Below, one piece after another: positions 17,316 through 26,375 of a stretch of 64,000 nucleotides of DNA. How positions within the stretch are numbered: position 1 is the first letter of the stretch; every line of letters begins with the position of its first letter. The notes below the pieces were generated by a model. The model had not been told where the DNA came from and ran no database searches. It saw only the letters and a list, made by a program, of their open reading frames with translations. Where the stretch lies: the NCBI RefSeq assembly GCF_036388275.1, contig NZ_DASVSF010000026.1, positions 62,001 through 126,000 on the forward strand. Reading direction: 5' to 3'. This DNA comes from Longimicrobium sp. (lineage in GTDB: Bacteria; Gemmatimonadota; Gemmatimonadetes; Longimicrobiales; Longimicrobiaceae). A program made the translations under genes and the position numbers.

Positions 17316-17591
17316 ATGAGCGTCGCCACACGCCGTCGCGCGGGCCGTGTGCTCGTGGTGGTGCTGGTTGGGCTGCTGCTGGGAGCGCTGCTTTCGGAGC
17401 TGGCCATCCGGTTCATGCCCGAGAGCACCGCGCGCGCGTTCTTCACCACGTCGGTGGCGGCGGCCTTCGGCCCGCTGGTGATCGACCTGGTGGCCGTCGG
17501 GTTTACGCTGGGGCCGCTGGTGCTGCGGCTGGATTTCCTGAGCCTGATGGGGGTCCTGGTCGTCGCCCTGGCCGTGCGCACTTGGCTGTAG
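17316..17591 (+). CDS. DUF4321 small membrane protein
   Basis: 91 residues with two hydrophobic segments (about 10-32 and 67-90) around a small extramembrane part. The C-terminal pattern (FGPLVIDL, GFTLGPLVLRLDFLSLMGV) is that of DUF4321, a family of unknown function. ATG 17316 is preceded by GGGGGGAGA. It follows the prenyl synthase by 77 bp on the same strand and is closed by a strong terminator, so both may be in one unit. Confidence 0.8.
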   Translation: MSVATRRRAGRVLVVVLVGLLLGALLSELAIRFMPESTARAFFTTSVAAAFGPLVIDLVAVGFTLGPLVLRLDFLSLMGVLVVALAVRTWL

Positions 17592-17613
17592 GTCCGCGCC
17601 ACACGAAGTAAGG

Positions 17614-17648
17614 AGCCCTCCCCCGCGTTCGCGCAGGGGAGGGCTTTT
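17614..17648 (+). terminator. rho-independent terminator
   Basis: The stem GCCCTCCCC / GGGGAGGGC with a CGCGTTCGCGCA-type loop is followed by TTTT, 22 bp after the DUF4321 gene. Confidence 0.85.
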
Positions 17649-17699
17649 CATGTGTGGGTATCGGGGCGGTTCGCCGGACGTTCGTGCATTCGTCGGGTG

Positions 17700-18110
17700 G
17701 GCCCCTCCCCCTGCCCCTTCCCCGGCAAACTGCGCCGGGAGAGGGGGGAACTTCGATCGGGGTTCGCACGGCTGCCGGTGCATGCCTTGGGAGCCCACTC
17801 CCCCCGGCCCCCGTCCCCCGCTGCGCAGGGGAGGGGGAGACCTGAACTGCGCTTCGACTGACAGTGGCGCATGCCGCGGTCGCCCCCCTCTCCCGGCCTC
17901 TCCCCCATAAACCCCATGGGAGAGAGGAGAATTCGAGTGCGCTCCGGCTGGCCCGGCGCACCCGACTGGCTCCCTTCCCCCGCGCAGTTTGCGGGGGAAG
18001 GGTTGGGGATGGGGGGCGCCGGCCCGAGCACCGAACTCGCCTGGACGCCCCAAAGCCCTGAAGTGTACCCCCTCTCCCACGCTGTTCGTGGGAGAGGGCG
18101 GCACGCGTGT
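17700..18110. repeat. dense cluster of five hairpin repeats
   Basis: Five C-run/G-run hairpins follow one another at about 17711-17742, 17805-17832, 17893-17928, 17970-18002 and 18070-18100, with different loops (GCAAACTGC, GCTGCG, CATAAACCCCATG, GCGCAGTTTGC, CACGCTGTTCGTG). Several loops are themselves paired, and the arms vary between copies while staying complementary. The whole 731-bp gap before the penicillin-binding protein genes has no gene. Confidence 0.75.
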
Positions 18111-18322
18111 CGGCGCCGCCGGGTGAGGCCCCTCGACGGCCGAGGCCTCGCCATCCGTGACCGCTTCCGCGCCCAGGCTCGTACGTGCCGCACACGCACT
18201 TCCGCACTCACGCACTCACGCACTTCCCTTTCCCCTGCCCTCCCGAGCGTGTATCTATGTATCCGCTATGATTCTATGGATGCGACGAATGCGGACTCAC
18301 CCGAAGAAGGCGGGGCGAACCG

Positions 18323-20584
18323 TTGGCTACTGAGTGGAAGAAGTTCGCGCGGCCGGAAGTGTGGCGCGAGCGGATCGTGAGTGGATGGACCCGGCTGCGC
18401 GGCGCCTGGCGCAACCCGGCCGAGCGCAAGCTCGTCATCGGGCTGGCCGCGCTGGGCATGGGCTCGTGCAGCACCGGCGGCGTGGTGGCCGCGTGGACGC
18501 GCGCGTGCGCCGGCACCTGCCCCTCGGCCGAGCAGATCGCCAGCTTCGCCCCGCGCCAGGCCAGCCTGGTGCTGGACTCGCGCGGCGGCGTGCTGGGCCA
18601 GTTCTTCCGCGAGCGCCGCACCGTGGTGGACATCGACTCGCTGCCGCGGCACGTGTACATGGCCTTCGTGGCCATCGAGGACCGCCGCTTCTTCGAGCAC
18701 GAGGGCGTAGACCCCGTGCGCATGATCGGCGCGGTGCGCGACAACATCATCCGCGGGTGGGGCGGCCCCGGCGGCAGCACCATCAGCATGCAACTGGCGC
18801 GCAACCTGTTCCCCCAGCAGCTCCCCGCCAACGAGACCAGCGTGCGGCGCAAGTTCGCCGAGATCAAGCTGGCCATGCAGATGGAGCGGCGCTTCAGCAA
18901 GCGCCACATCCTGGAGCTGTACCTGAACCACATCTACCTGGGCGCCGGTGCCTACGGCATCGAGGCGGCGTCGCGCACCTACTTCGGCAAGCGCGCGCGC
19001 GACCTGACGTACCAGGAGGTGTCGGTGCTCGCCGGGCTTCCGCAGGCACCCAGCGCCTACAACCCGCGCCAGCACCCGGAGCGGGCGGAGCGCCGCCGCG
19101 CCATCGTGCTGAGCGCCATGGCCGACATGGGCCTCATCACCCGCGCCCAGGCAGACCAGGCCGCCACCGAGCCCGTGGTCCTGGCGCCTCCCGGCGGCGC
19201 CATCAAGGCCCCGTACTTCGTGGAGTCCGTCCGGCGCGAGCTCGAGGACCAGTTCGGCGAGCTCCTGTACACCGGCGGGCTGCGCATCCACACCGCCATC
19301 GACCCCGTGCTGCAGGCCGAGGCCGAGCGCGGGTTGGAAGAGCAGATCCGGCAGGTGGAACGGGGCACGTTCGGCGGCTACGGGCATCCCACGTACGAAA
19401 GGTTCACCCAGGGGCTCAAGCCCGGCCAGCCCGTGGTCCACACGCCGTACCTGCAGGGCGTGGTGGTGGTGATGGACCCGCACTCCGGGCTGATCCGGGC
19501 GATGGTGGGGGGGCGCGACTTCAAGCACTCGCAGTTCAACCGCGCCACGCAGGCCCTTCGCCAGCCCGGCTCGGCCTTCAAGCCGTTCGTGTACGCGGCC
19601 GCGCTGGAAAACGGCCGCTCGCCGCTTTCCGGCATCTCCGACGCTCCCATCTCCATCCAGGTGGGGAACGAGGTGTGGTCGCCCCGCAACTACGAGGGGC
19701 GCGGGGGCGGGTGGGCGTCGCTGCGGTCGGCGCTGCGCTATTCGCGCAACCGGGCCGCCATCCGGCTGGGGCGCGAGACGGGGATCGCCAAGCTGCGCGA
19801 CCTGGCCGCGCGCACCGGGCTGGAAACGCGCATCCCCGGCTATCCCTCCGTCTACATCGGCTCCGCGGGCGTGTACCCGCTGGACATGATCGGCGCCTAC
19901 GCGGCCTTCGGAAACGGCGGCTGGCGGGTGGAGCCGCGCTACGTGGTCCGCGTGGAGAACCACCGCGGCCAGGTGCTGTGGGAGCCGGCGCCCCCGCCCC
20001 GCCAGGCGGTGGCGCCCGGCATCTCGTGGATCCTCACCGACATGCTGCGCGAGGTGGTGGACCGCGGCTCCGGCGCCCCGGCGCGCGACCCGGCGATCGG
20101 CGGCCTGTCGTGGGACGTGCCCGCGGCGGGAAAGACGGGCACCACCAACGGCAGCACCGACGTGTGGTTCGTGGGCTACACCCCCGAGCTGCTGGCGGGG
20201 GTGTGGATGGGCTTCGACAACCCGCGCACCATCATGCCCAACGCCACGGGCGGCCTGCTGGCGGTGCCGGTGTGGGCGCGGGTTATGCGTACGGAATACG
20301 CCAGACGCAAGCCGCCAGAGCCGTGGAAGCGGCCCGCCGACGTGGTGGTGCGAAGGGTCAGCGGAGGGCGCGTGATGGCCGAGGGGTGCGGCGGGGGATC
20401 GCCGGACTTCTTTTCGGCGCGGCACGTGCCCGAGGCCGTGTGCCCCCGCCGCGCATCGACGCCGTCCGTAATGTTCGTGGACCCCACCCCCGAGCTCCCC
20501 GGCCGGCCCGTTTTTCCGGGCCAGCCACGCGTGCCCCGGCCGGAAGACTTCGTATCCCCTGCACCGGGGGGCGCGAAACCGTAA
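18323..20584 (+). CDS. class A penicillin-binding protein 1 (bifunctional)
   Basis: 753 residues. One membrane helix (about 36-58) anchors it in the inner membrane. The glycosyltransferase domain has catalytic E119 (EDRRFFEHEGVD) and GGSTISMQLARNLF. The transpeptidase domain has S417-x-x-K420 (GSAFK), S474-R-N476 and K604-T-G (KTGTTNG). It polymerises and crosslinks peptidoglycan from lipid II. The start is TTG at 18323, with GAAGAAGGCGGGG ahead; no ATG precedes the family's N-terminal region. It lies 24 bp before a second gene of the same type. Confidence 0.95.
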   Translation: MATEWKKFARPEVWRERIVSGWTRLRGAWRNPAERKLVIGLAALGMGSCSTGGVVAAWTRACAGTCPSAEQIASFAPRQASLVLDSRGGVLGQFFRERRTVVDIDSLPRHVYMAFVAIEDRRFFEHEGVDPVRMIGAVRDNIIRGWGGPGGSTISMQLARNLFPQQLPANETSVRRKFAEIKLAMQMERRFSKRHILELYLNHIYLGAGAYGIEAASRTYFGKRARDLTYQEVSVLAGLPQAPSAYNPRQHPERAERRRAIVLSAMADMGLITRAQADQAATEPVVLAPPGGAIKAPYFVESVRRELEDQFGELLYTGGLRIHTAIDPVLQAEAERGLEEQIRQVERGTFGGYGHPTYERFTQGLKPGQPVVHTPYLQGVVVVMDPHSGLIRAMVGGRDFKHSQFNRATQALRQPGSAFKPFVYAAALENGRSPLSGISDAPISIQVGNEVWSPRNYEGRGGGWASLRSALRYSRNRAAIRLGRETGIAKLRDLAARTGLETRIPGYPSVYIGSAGVYPLDMIGAYAAFGNGGWRVEPRYVVRVENHRGQVLWEPAPPPRQAVAPGISWILTDMLREVVDRGSGAPARDPAIGGLSWDVPAAGKTGTTNGSTDVWFVGYTPELLAGVWMGFDNPRTIMPNATGGLLAVPVWARVMRTEYARRKPPEPWKRPADVVVRRVSGGRVMAEGCGGGSPDFFSARHVPEAVCPRRASTPSVMFVDPTPELPGRPVFPGQPRVPRPEDFVSPAPGGAKP

Positions 20585-20608
20585 CGACACACTCTCGGAG
20601 TACCCGAT

Positions 20609-23056
20609 ATGCCCCTGCGACGAAAGCTGTTGATCGGCCTTGGAATTTTCGCCGCGCTGGGGCTGGGCGCCTTCGGGTGGCTGTGGTTCGCCCCCTGCGG
20701 CTTCGGCGGATGCGCCCCGGTGGGCGACCTGGAAAAGTACCAGGCCGAGGGTTCGCAGCTGTTCGACATGAACGGCAAGTCCATGGGCACGCTGGCCAGC
20801 GTCAACCGCCGCATCGTGCCGCTGGATTCCATGCCCAAGTACATGCCCCTGGCGGTTCTCTCGGTGGAGGACCGCCGTTTCTACAGCCACGGCGGGGTAG
20901 ACTGGAAGCGCTTCCTGGGCGCGCTGTTCCGCAACGTGCGGGCGGGCGGGGTGGAGGAGGGCGGCAGCACCATCACCATGCAGCTGGCCCGCAACCTCTT
21001 TCCCGACCAGCTGAACTACCGCGAGCAGTCCCTGCGCCGCAAGGTGCTGGAGGTGCGCATCTCCCGGCAGATCGAGGGGGCGTTCAGCAAGGACAAGATC
21101 CTGGAGCTGTACCTGAACCACGTGTACATGGGCGAGGGCGCGTACGGGGTAGATGCGGCCGCGCGCGTGTACTTCGGCAAGCCGGCCAGCCGGCTGACGC
21201 TGGCCGAGGCGGCGCTCATCGGCGGGCTTCCGCAGTCGCCCTCGCGCATCAACCCGCGCGAAAGCCGCGAGCGCGCCAAGAAGCGCCGCGACCTGGTGCT
21301 GCGCGAGATGGCCAAGGGCGGGCACATCACCCCCGCGCAGGCCGCCGAGGCGCAGGCGTCGCCCATTCGCCTGGCCCGCCGCCCGCCTTCGTCGCAGCGC
21401 GGCTCGTACTTCCAGGAGCGGGTGCGCCGCGAGCTGGAGGAGCGCGTCCCCGCAGAGCTGTTCACCGCCGGGCTCCGCATCTACACCACCCTGGACCCGG
21501 TGGCCCAGCGCGCGGCTGAGGAAGAGATGGCGCGCCAGGCCGACGCCATCGAGGCGGGGCGATTCGGCGCGTACCGGCACCCCACCTATCCGGAGGCCAA
21601 GGGCGAGACCGACGAGGGCGCCACGGCGTACCTGCAGGGCTTCGCGGTGGTGATGGAGGCCGAGACGGGGGCCGTGCGCGCGCTGGTCAGCGGGCGCGAC
21701 TACGACGACAGCAAGTTCGACCGCGTGTACCAGGGAATGCGCCAGCCCGGCTCGGCCTTCAAGCCGTTCGTGTACCTGGCGGCGCTGGAGCAGAGCGTAG
21801 CCCCCACCACGCGCTTCGACGACTCGCCGCTGAAGCTGGCCCTGTCCGGGGGCGGAACCTGGGAGCCCAAGAACTACACGGGCCGCTACGACGGACCCAT
21901 CACCGTGCGCGACGCGCTGGCGCGCTCCAAGAACACGGTGACGGTGCGCATCGCGCAGCAGGTGGGGATGGCCGACGTCATCCGCCGGGCCAGGGAGATG
22001 GGCATCACCACCGACATCCCCAACGTTCCGTCGACGGCGCTGGGCTCGGCCGAGGTGCGGCCCATCCAGCTGGTGTCGGCCTACGCGGCGCTGGCCAACG
22101 GCGGCAACGTGACCGACCCGTACGTCATCCAGCGCATCGAGGACAGCAAGGGCGAGGTGCTGTACGAGGCCGCGCCCCGGCGCGAGCGGGCGGTGGACCC
22201 GGCCGCGGCGTTCGTGCTCACCAGCATGCTGCGCGACGTGGTGGACCGCGGCACCGGCACCCCGGTGCGCGGAGCGGGCTTCCGCGGCCCGGCAGCCGGG
22301 AAGACGGGGACGACCAACGGCGCGACGGACATCTGGTTCGTCGGCTACACGCCCGACCTCGTCGGCGCGGTGTGGTTCGGGCTGGACCGGCCGGCCACCA
22401 TCGTCAAGGGCGCGTCGGGCGGCACCATCGCGGCGCCGGTGTGGGGGCGCATGATGTCGCGCATCTACGCCAACCGGAAGATGCCCCCGGCGTGGAGCCC
22501 GCCCCGCGGCGTGCTCACCGAAACGGTGGACCGGGCGACGGGCTTCGCGGTGGACCCGTCGTGCCCGGCGCGGGGGGAGACGTACACGGAGTACTTCGTG
22601 AACTCGCGCCCGCCGCGTCCCGTGTGCGACCCCGGCGCGTACAGCGGGATGGCGATGGACACGGCGTGGATGGACGAAGAGGTGGGCGCCTACGCCTACG
22701 ACCTTCCCGCCGGGTCGTACGATCCCGACACGGTGGGCGTGGGCGACCTGCGCGACAAGGGGATCGACTGGCCGGAGCTGGAGGCCCGCCGCCGCGCCGG
22801 CGACTCCGTGGCCACGCCGCTCCCGGGCACCGTGGGGACGCCGTTGCCGCGCACCACCACGCCGCGCACGACGACGCCAAGGCCGTCCACGCCGCCGGCG
22901 CCGCGGCCCGAGCGTCCGCGCGAAACCCCGCCCCCGCCGCCGAGCGAGCCTCGCCCGGAGCCGCCGGTCCCCACCGAGCCGACGCCTCCGCCACCGACGC
23001 CGCCCGACACCACGGGCTCGGGGACGGGGACCGGGACCGGGACGAAGCGAGGGTAG
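20609..23056 (+). CDS. class A penicillin-binding protein 2 (bifunctional)
   Basis: 815 residues. N-terminal membrane helix (7-28); glycosyltransferase with E87 (EDRRFYSHGGVD); transpeptidase with S381-x-x-K384, S439-K-N441 and K564-T-G. All catalytic motifs of the neighbour are repeated, so the pair arose by tandem duplication. Unlike the first copy it carries a long C-terminal tail (about 770-815) of Pro/Thr repeats (TTTPRTTTPRPS, PPPPSEPRPEP), ending in GT repeats, which would lie in the periplasm and could span to the wall or outer membrane. GGAG lies ahead of ATG 20609. Confidence 0.95.
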   Translation: MPLRRKLLIGLGIFAALGLGAFGWLWFAPCGFGGCAPVGDLEKYQAEGSQLFDMNGKSMGTLASVNRRIVPLDSMPKYMPLAVLSVEDRRFYSHGGVDWKRFLGALFRNVRAGGVEEGGSTITMQLARNLFPDQLNYREQSLRRKVLEVRISRQIEGAFSKDKILELYLNHVYMGEGAYGVDAAARVYFGKPASRLTLAEAALIGGLPQSPSRINPRESRERAKKRRDLVLREMAKGGHITPAQAAEAQASPIRLARRPPSSQRGSYFQERVRRELEERVPAELFTAGLRIYTTLDPVAQRAAEEEMARQADAIEAGRFGAYRHPTYPEAKGETDEGATAYLQGFAVVMEAETGAVRALVSGRDYDDSKFDRVYQGMRQPGSAFKPFVYLAALEQSVAPTTRFDDSPLKLALSGGGTWEPKNYTGRYDGPITVRDALARSKNTVTVRIAQQVGMADVIRRAREMGITTDIPNVPSTALGSAEVRPIQLVSAYAALANGGNVTDPYVIQRIEDSKGEVLYEAAPRRERAVDPAAAFVLTSMLRDVVDRGTGTPVRGAGFRGPAAGKTGTTNGATDIWFVGYTPDLVGAVWFGLDRPATIVKGASGGTIAAPVWGRMMSRIYANRKMPPAWSPPRGVLTETVDRATGFAVDPSCPARGETYTEYFVNSRPPRPVCDPGAYSGMAMDTAWMDEEVGAYAYDLPAGSYDPDTVGVGDLRDKGIDWPELEARRRAGDSVATPLPGTVGTPLPRTTTPRTTTPRPSTPPAPRPERPRETPPPPPSEPRPEPPVPTEPTPPPPTPPDTTGSGTGTGTGTKRG

Positions 23057-23065
23057 CCCTGCGAG

Positions 23066-23154
23066 CCCCGACCCCGCTGGGGGCTCCGGCCTCGCTGGGG
23101 CTCGGGCCTCGCTGGGGGCTCCGGCCTCGCTGGGGGGCTCCGGCCTCGCTGGGG
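23066..23154. repeat. short tandem repeat array, five units
   Basis: Five imperfect 17-19 bp units of the form CTCCGGCCTCGCTGGGG stand head to tail right after the second PBP gene. The last unit runs directly into a two-stem element, whose usual left edge is the same CGCTGGGG motif. The array thus looks like local expansion of that edge. Confidence 0.85.
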
Positions 23155-23620
23155 CGAATGAATTCGCGGCAACAACCACACGAAGTCTGCCTTCGCAGAC
23201 TGGCCTGCCGCAGTGCGGGTTCAACTGGGTGGCGCGCCCGAATCCCCGTGCAGTTCTCCCCCTCTCGGCCAGCAATCCCGTTCAAACGCGAAATCCACCG
23301 AAGCGCACCGGGCTAGCTCCCTTCCCCCGCGGGGGTTTGCGGGGGAAGGGCTGGGGATGGGGGGCGCCAGGGGCATGCACCGGGTCCTCGGCCGAGCACG
23401 GCTGGGTTCGGTGCCGCGCGGACGACGGCGGTTGCGGCGGAGTGTGTGGCGGATCCCTCAGTCGCTGCGAGCCACGGTGGGGGGGCTGATTCGCCGGGGC
23501 CGCTCCATCGGGATGACATTCGCCTCAGCGCCAGCCGAAACGCGATCGAAGTTCTCCCCCTCTCCCGCTCGCGGGAGAGGGGGCCGGGGGGAGAGGGCAG
23601 CCGGGGATTGCGCCGGACCG
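23146..23620. repeat. intergenic hairpin-repeat mosaic
   Basis: A two-stem element (23150-23205) with stems GCGAAT/ATTCGC and AGTCTGC/GCAGACT is followed by a C-run/G-run hairpin with loop GGGGTTTGC (about 23320-23350) and a CCCTCTCCCGC/GCGGGAGAGGG hairpin (about 23558-23582). The stretch at about 23430-23515 is closely repeated at 28225-28310. There is no gene in 23057-23731. Confidence 0.75.
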
Positions 23621-23731
23621 GCCGAAGTGCATCGAGACTCGCCAGCAATCCCGCCCAAACGCGAAATCCGCCGAAGCGGCACCCGCCTTGCCCCAGCCCC
23701 ACCGCGTGTCCGAATCCCGATCCGAGAACCC

Positions 23732-24787
23732 ATGGCCCTGCCCGATCCGTACAGCGAAATCCGCCTGGTGGGCCTGCGCTCGCTGCGCGGGGCCAACTTC
23801 TGGTCGCGCCGCCCCATCACGCGCATGGACGTGGCGGTGGGCGCGTACGACGAAATCCACTCCGCCGAGGTTCCCGGCTTCAACGAGGCGCTGATCCGCG
23901 CCTTTCCCGGGCTGTGGGAGCATCGGTGCAGCATCGGCGAGCGCGGCGGCTTCGTCACGCGGCTGCGGCGGGGCACGTACGCGCCCCACATCGCCGAGCA
24001 CGTGGGACTGGAGCTGCAGGGGATGATCGGGCACGACGTTGGCTACGGCCGCGCGCGCGGCGGTGACCGCGAGGGCGAGTACACCGTCGTCTTCGAGCAC
24101 CTTCACGCCGAGGTGGGGCTTCGCGCCGCGGCGCTGGCGCTGGAGGCGGTGCAGCGCGCCTTCGCGGGCGAGCTGGAAGGCGTGGAGCACATGGTGGCCG
24201 AGCTGCAGTCGCTGGCCGAGTCGCCCGACGTGCCCGGGCTCACCCAGTCGGTGCTCTGCGGCATTACCGGCGGCGGGCACCGCACGCAGGTGCGCGAGCA
24301 GATGCTGAAGCGCGGCATCAGCGACGAGGCGCTGATCGTGGACGTGGCTCCATCGTACCTGCTGAACGCGGGGCTGCCGTACGCGCGCAGCGAGGTGGCC
24401 GTCATCCTGGACGCCGACCCGACCGACGTGCCCGAACGGTACCAGGAAGAGGAGCGCAACCTGCAGCTGGTGTCCACCCTGGCCGACGCCGTGCCCAGCG
24501 GCGGCATCGTGGTGGTGCCCTCGCGCGAGTGGGAGGTGCAGGACATGGCGCGCAAGGCCGGGTGCCGCGTGGCCGTGTTCTCCACCCGCGAGCGGGTGCC
24601 CGTGCGCGACACGCGGGTGGCGAGGTCGGTGGCCATGGTGCGCGACGGGCGCATCGTCATCGAGGTGGGCGGCGAGCTTACCGACGGGGGCGCGGTGGAG
24701 GAGGGGGAGGACGTGCCGGCGCAGGTAGCGGCGGCGCTGGCGGTGCATTCGCTGCGGGAACTGGGAATGGCAAAGGAACAGGCGTGA
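23732..24787 (+). CDS. cyanophycin-synthetase-like protein lacking the ATP-grasp domain
   Basis: 351 residues. Residues 1-155 match the N-terminal domain of cyanophycin synthetase CphA: SLRGANFWS, EVPGFNEALI, GERGGFVTRLRRGTYAPHIAEHVGLELQ and YTVVFEH. The ATP-grasp domain that should follow (over 250 residues) is absent. Instead residues 170-350 resemble the Mur-ligase-like domain of CphA (DVAPSYLLNAGLPYARSEVAVI, AVPSGGIVVVPS), but the P-loop is degenerate: GITGGGHRTQ stands where G-T-N-G-K-T-T is expected, with no lysine. It is unlikely to be an active synthetase. Its GTGA overlap with a cyanophycinase gene implies shared function. Confidence 0.75.
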   Translation: MALPDPYSEIRLVGLRSLRGANFWSRRPITRMDVAVGAYDEIHSAEVPGFNEALIRAFPGLWEHRCSIGERGGFVTRLRRGTYAPHIAEHVGLELQGMIGHDVGYGRARGGDREGEYTVVFEHLHAEVGLRAAALALEAVQRAFAGELEGVEHMVAELQSLAESPDVPGLTQSVLCGITGGGHRTQVREQMLKRGISDEALIVDVAPSYLLNAGLPYARSEVAVILDADPTDVPERYQEEERNLQLVSTLADAVPSGGIVVVPSREWEVQDMARKAGCRVAVFSTRERVPVRDTRVARSVAMVRDGRIVIEVGGELTDGGAVEEGEDVPAQVAAALAVHSLRELGMAKEQA

Positions 24788-25773
24788 TCGCGGAACTGAA
24801 CGCACCCAACGGCGATTCTCCCACACGGCGGCGGACGGACCGGCACGCAGGCAAGCTGGTGCTGATCGGCGGGGCGTGCGAGCCCGACGGCGCCGCGCTG
24901 GCCGCCTTCCTGGAGGTGTGCGGGGGGCGCGACGGGGGCAAGATCGTGGGATTGACCACGGCGTCGGCGGACCCGGAGGGTTCGGCGCGCTCCTGGCTGG
25001 ATGCGTTCCGGACGGCGGGCGCCACCAACGTCGAGATCCCCATCCTGGACCGCCGCGACCGTGCGCAGGACCGGCGCATCGTGTCGATGATCGAGCAGGC
25101 CGACGGCATCTTCCTGGGCGGCGGCGACCAGGTGCACCTGGTCGCCACGGTGGGCGGCTCGCGCGTGGACCGTGCCATCCGCGAGGCCTACGCGCGCGGC
25201 GCCACGGTGTGCGGCACCAGCGCGGGCGCGGCGGCGCTCACCGAGACCATCCTGGCCGGCGGCGAGCCCGACGAGTACGGGCAGATGCAGGCCGTGCACC
25301 TGGGCCCCGGCTTCGGGCTGCTGGGCTTTCGCGCGATGATCGACACGCACTTCACCCAGCGGCGGCGGCTTCAGCGGCTGTTCATGGTGATCGCGCAGAA
25401 CCCCGAGCTGCTGGGGCTGGGCATCGACGAAGACACCGCGATGGTGGTGGAGGGACACCTGGGAAAGGTGGTGGGCCGTGGATCGGTAACCTTCGTGGAC
25501 GGGCGCGGGGTGCGCTTCGACAACGCCGACGAGTGCATGGAGGGGCACCCGCTGACGCTCAGCTACCTGCGCGTGGGCATCGTGGGCGCGGGCTACACGC
25601 TGAACCTGCGCGAGCGCGAGCTCGAGGTGCTGCTGCAGGCGCGCCGCGACGAGGCACGCGGCGCAGGCGAGCTGCAGGTGCTGCGCAGCGACGACGGCGA
25701 CCCTGCCGACGCGCGGGCGGGCGGCGAGCAGCGCGCGGCCGACGACCTGGCCGAGGCGGCCAACCGGGGGTGA
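24784..25773 (+). CDS. cyanophycinase-type peptidase (S51)
   Basis: 329 residues. The S51 fold shows KLVLIGGAC, GGGDQVHLV, nucleophile Ser146 in CGTSAGAAAL and His189 in MIDTHFTQR-type sequence. Cyanophycinase cuts cyanophycin (arginyl-polyaspartate) to beta-Asp-Arg dipeptides. I see no signal peptide, so it should be cytoplasmic. GTG 24784 overlaps the preceding stop as GTGA. Residues 1-22 are a hydrophilic extension before the fold. The substrate may not be cyanophycin, since no complete synthetase is present nearby. The C-terminal 40 residues are Asp/Ala/Gly-rich and probably disordered. Confidence 0.88.
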   Translation: MIAELNAPNGDSPTRRRTDRHAGKLVLIGGACEPDGAALAAFLEVCGGRDGGKIVGLTTASADPEGSARSWLDAFRTAGATNVEIPILDRRDRAQDRRIVSMIEQADGIFLGGGDQVHLVATVGGSRVDRAIREAYARGATVCGTSAGAAALTETILAGGEPDEYGQMQAVHLGPGFGLLGFRAMIDTHFTQRRRLQRLFMVIAQNPELLGLGIDEDTAMVVEGHLGKVVGRGSVTFVDGRGVRFDNADECMEGHPLTLSYLRVGIVGAGYTLNLRERELEVLLQARRDEARGAGELQVLRSDDGDPADARAGGEQRAADDLAEAANRG

Positions 25774-25859
25774 TGAACGGCGGCGGATGTCACGACATCC
25801 GCCGCGCGCGCGTTGATGCGGAGTTCGATCCTCATCAACACTGCGCCTCCACGACCGCC

Positions 25860-26321
25860 ATGCGCCGCCTGATTACCGCCCTGCTGCTGCTCATTCCCTT
25901 CGCTGCGTGCGACCTGCCGACCACCTCGCAGCAGCGGACGGGCAAGCTCACCGGCACGCTCAACGGCCAGCCGTGGGCGGGAACCGCGAACGCCGCGGTG
26001 TACCGCGACACGCTGTACATCAACTCCGGGCAGCACGTCACCGGGTCCGCGGAACAGCTGATCGGCATCGCTGTCGTGCCGAACGGGCAGGGCGGGTACT
26101 CCGTCGTTCCGACGAGCGAGCGGCCGGGGAGCAGCCACTACTGGGAGTTGGTCGGCGGGGACGTGATCACGTATTCGGCGCAGGTCACGCAGGGCACCAT
26201 CACCTTCACCGAGTACGGCGCCACCCGCACGCGCGGATCGCTCCAGCTCACGTTCAGCGGCCCGCGCGGGGTGTGGCAGTTCAGCGGCCAGTTCGATGCC
26301 CCCCGCGAAGACGTGGACTGA
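25860..26321 (+). CDS. small lipoprotein of unknown function
   Basis: 153 residues with a lipobox (FAAC, Cys about 17) after a basic and hydrophobic start. The mature part is beta-rich: TGKLTGTLNGQPWAGTA, then GSLQLTFSGPRGVWQFSG. The pattern (a small domain beginning with an L-x-G-x-L-N-G-x-P-W motif) resembles DUF6252-like lipoproteins, but I cannot confirm it. Upstream, GTTGATG and CATCAAC form an inverted repeat (25813-25840). It is closed 420 bp later by a hairpin terminator. Confidence 0.75.
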   Translation: MRRLITALLLLIPFAACDLPTTSQQRTGKLTGTLNGQPWAGTANAAVYRDTLYINSGQHVTGSAEQLIGIAVVPNGQGGYSVVPTSERPGSSHYWELVGGDVITYSAQVTQGTITFTEYGATRTRGSLQLTFSGPRGVWQFSGQFDAPREDVD

Positions 26322-26375
26322 TCCACCGGCTGGGCTGCTCGCATCACACCCACCGAAGCGCGACAAACCACGCAT

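Noticed and set aside
23066..23154. CRISPR array
   Set aside because: Units abut directly with no unique spacers, and there are no cas genes in the window.
18266..23275. A 1669-codon open frame antisense to both penicillin-binding protein genes
   Set aside because: High GC makes antisense frames open; the real coding frames have full catalytic motifs and family length.
25813..25840. GTTGATG...CATCAAC inverted repeat as an operator
   Set aside because: Arms are only 7 bp, there is a single copy, and no regulator gene is adjacent; noted but not claimed as a site.
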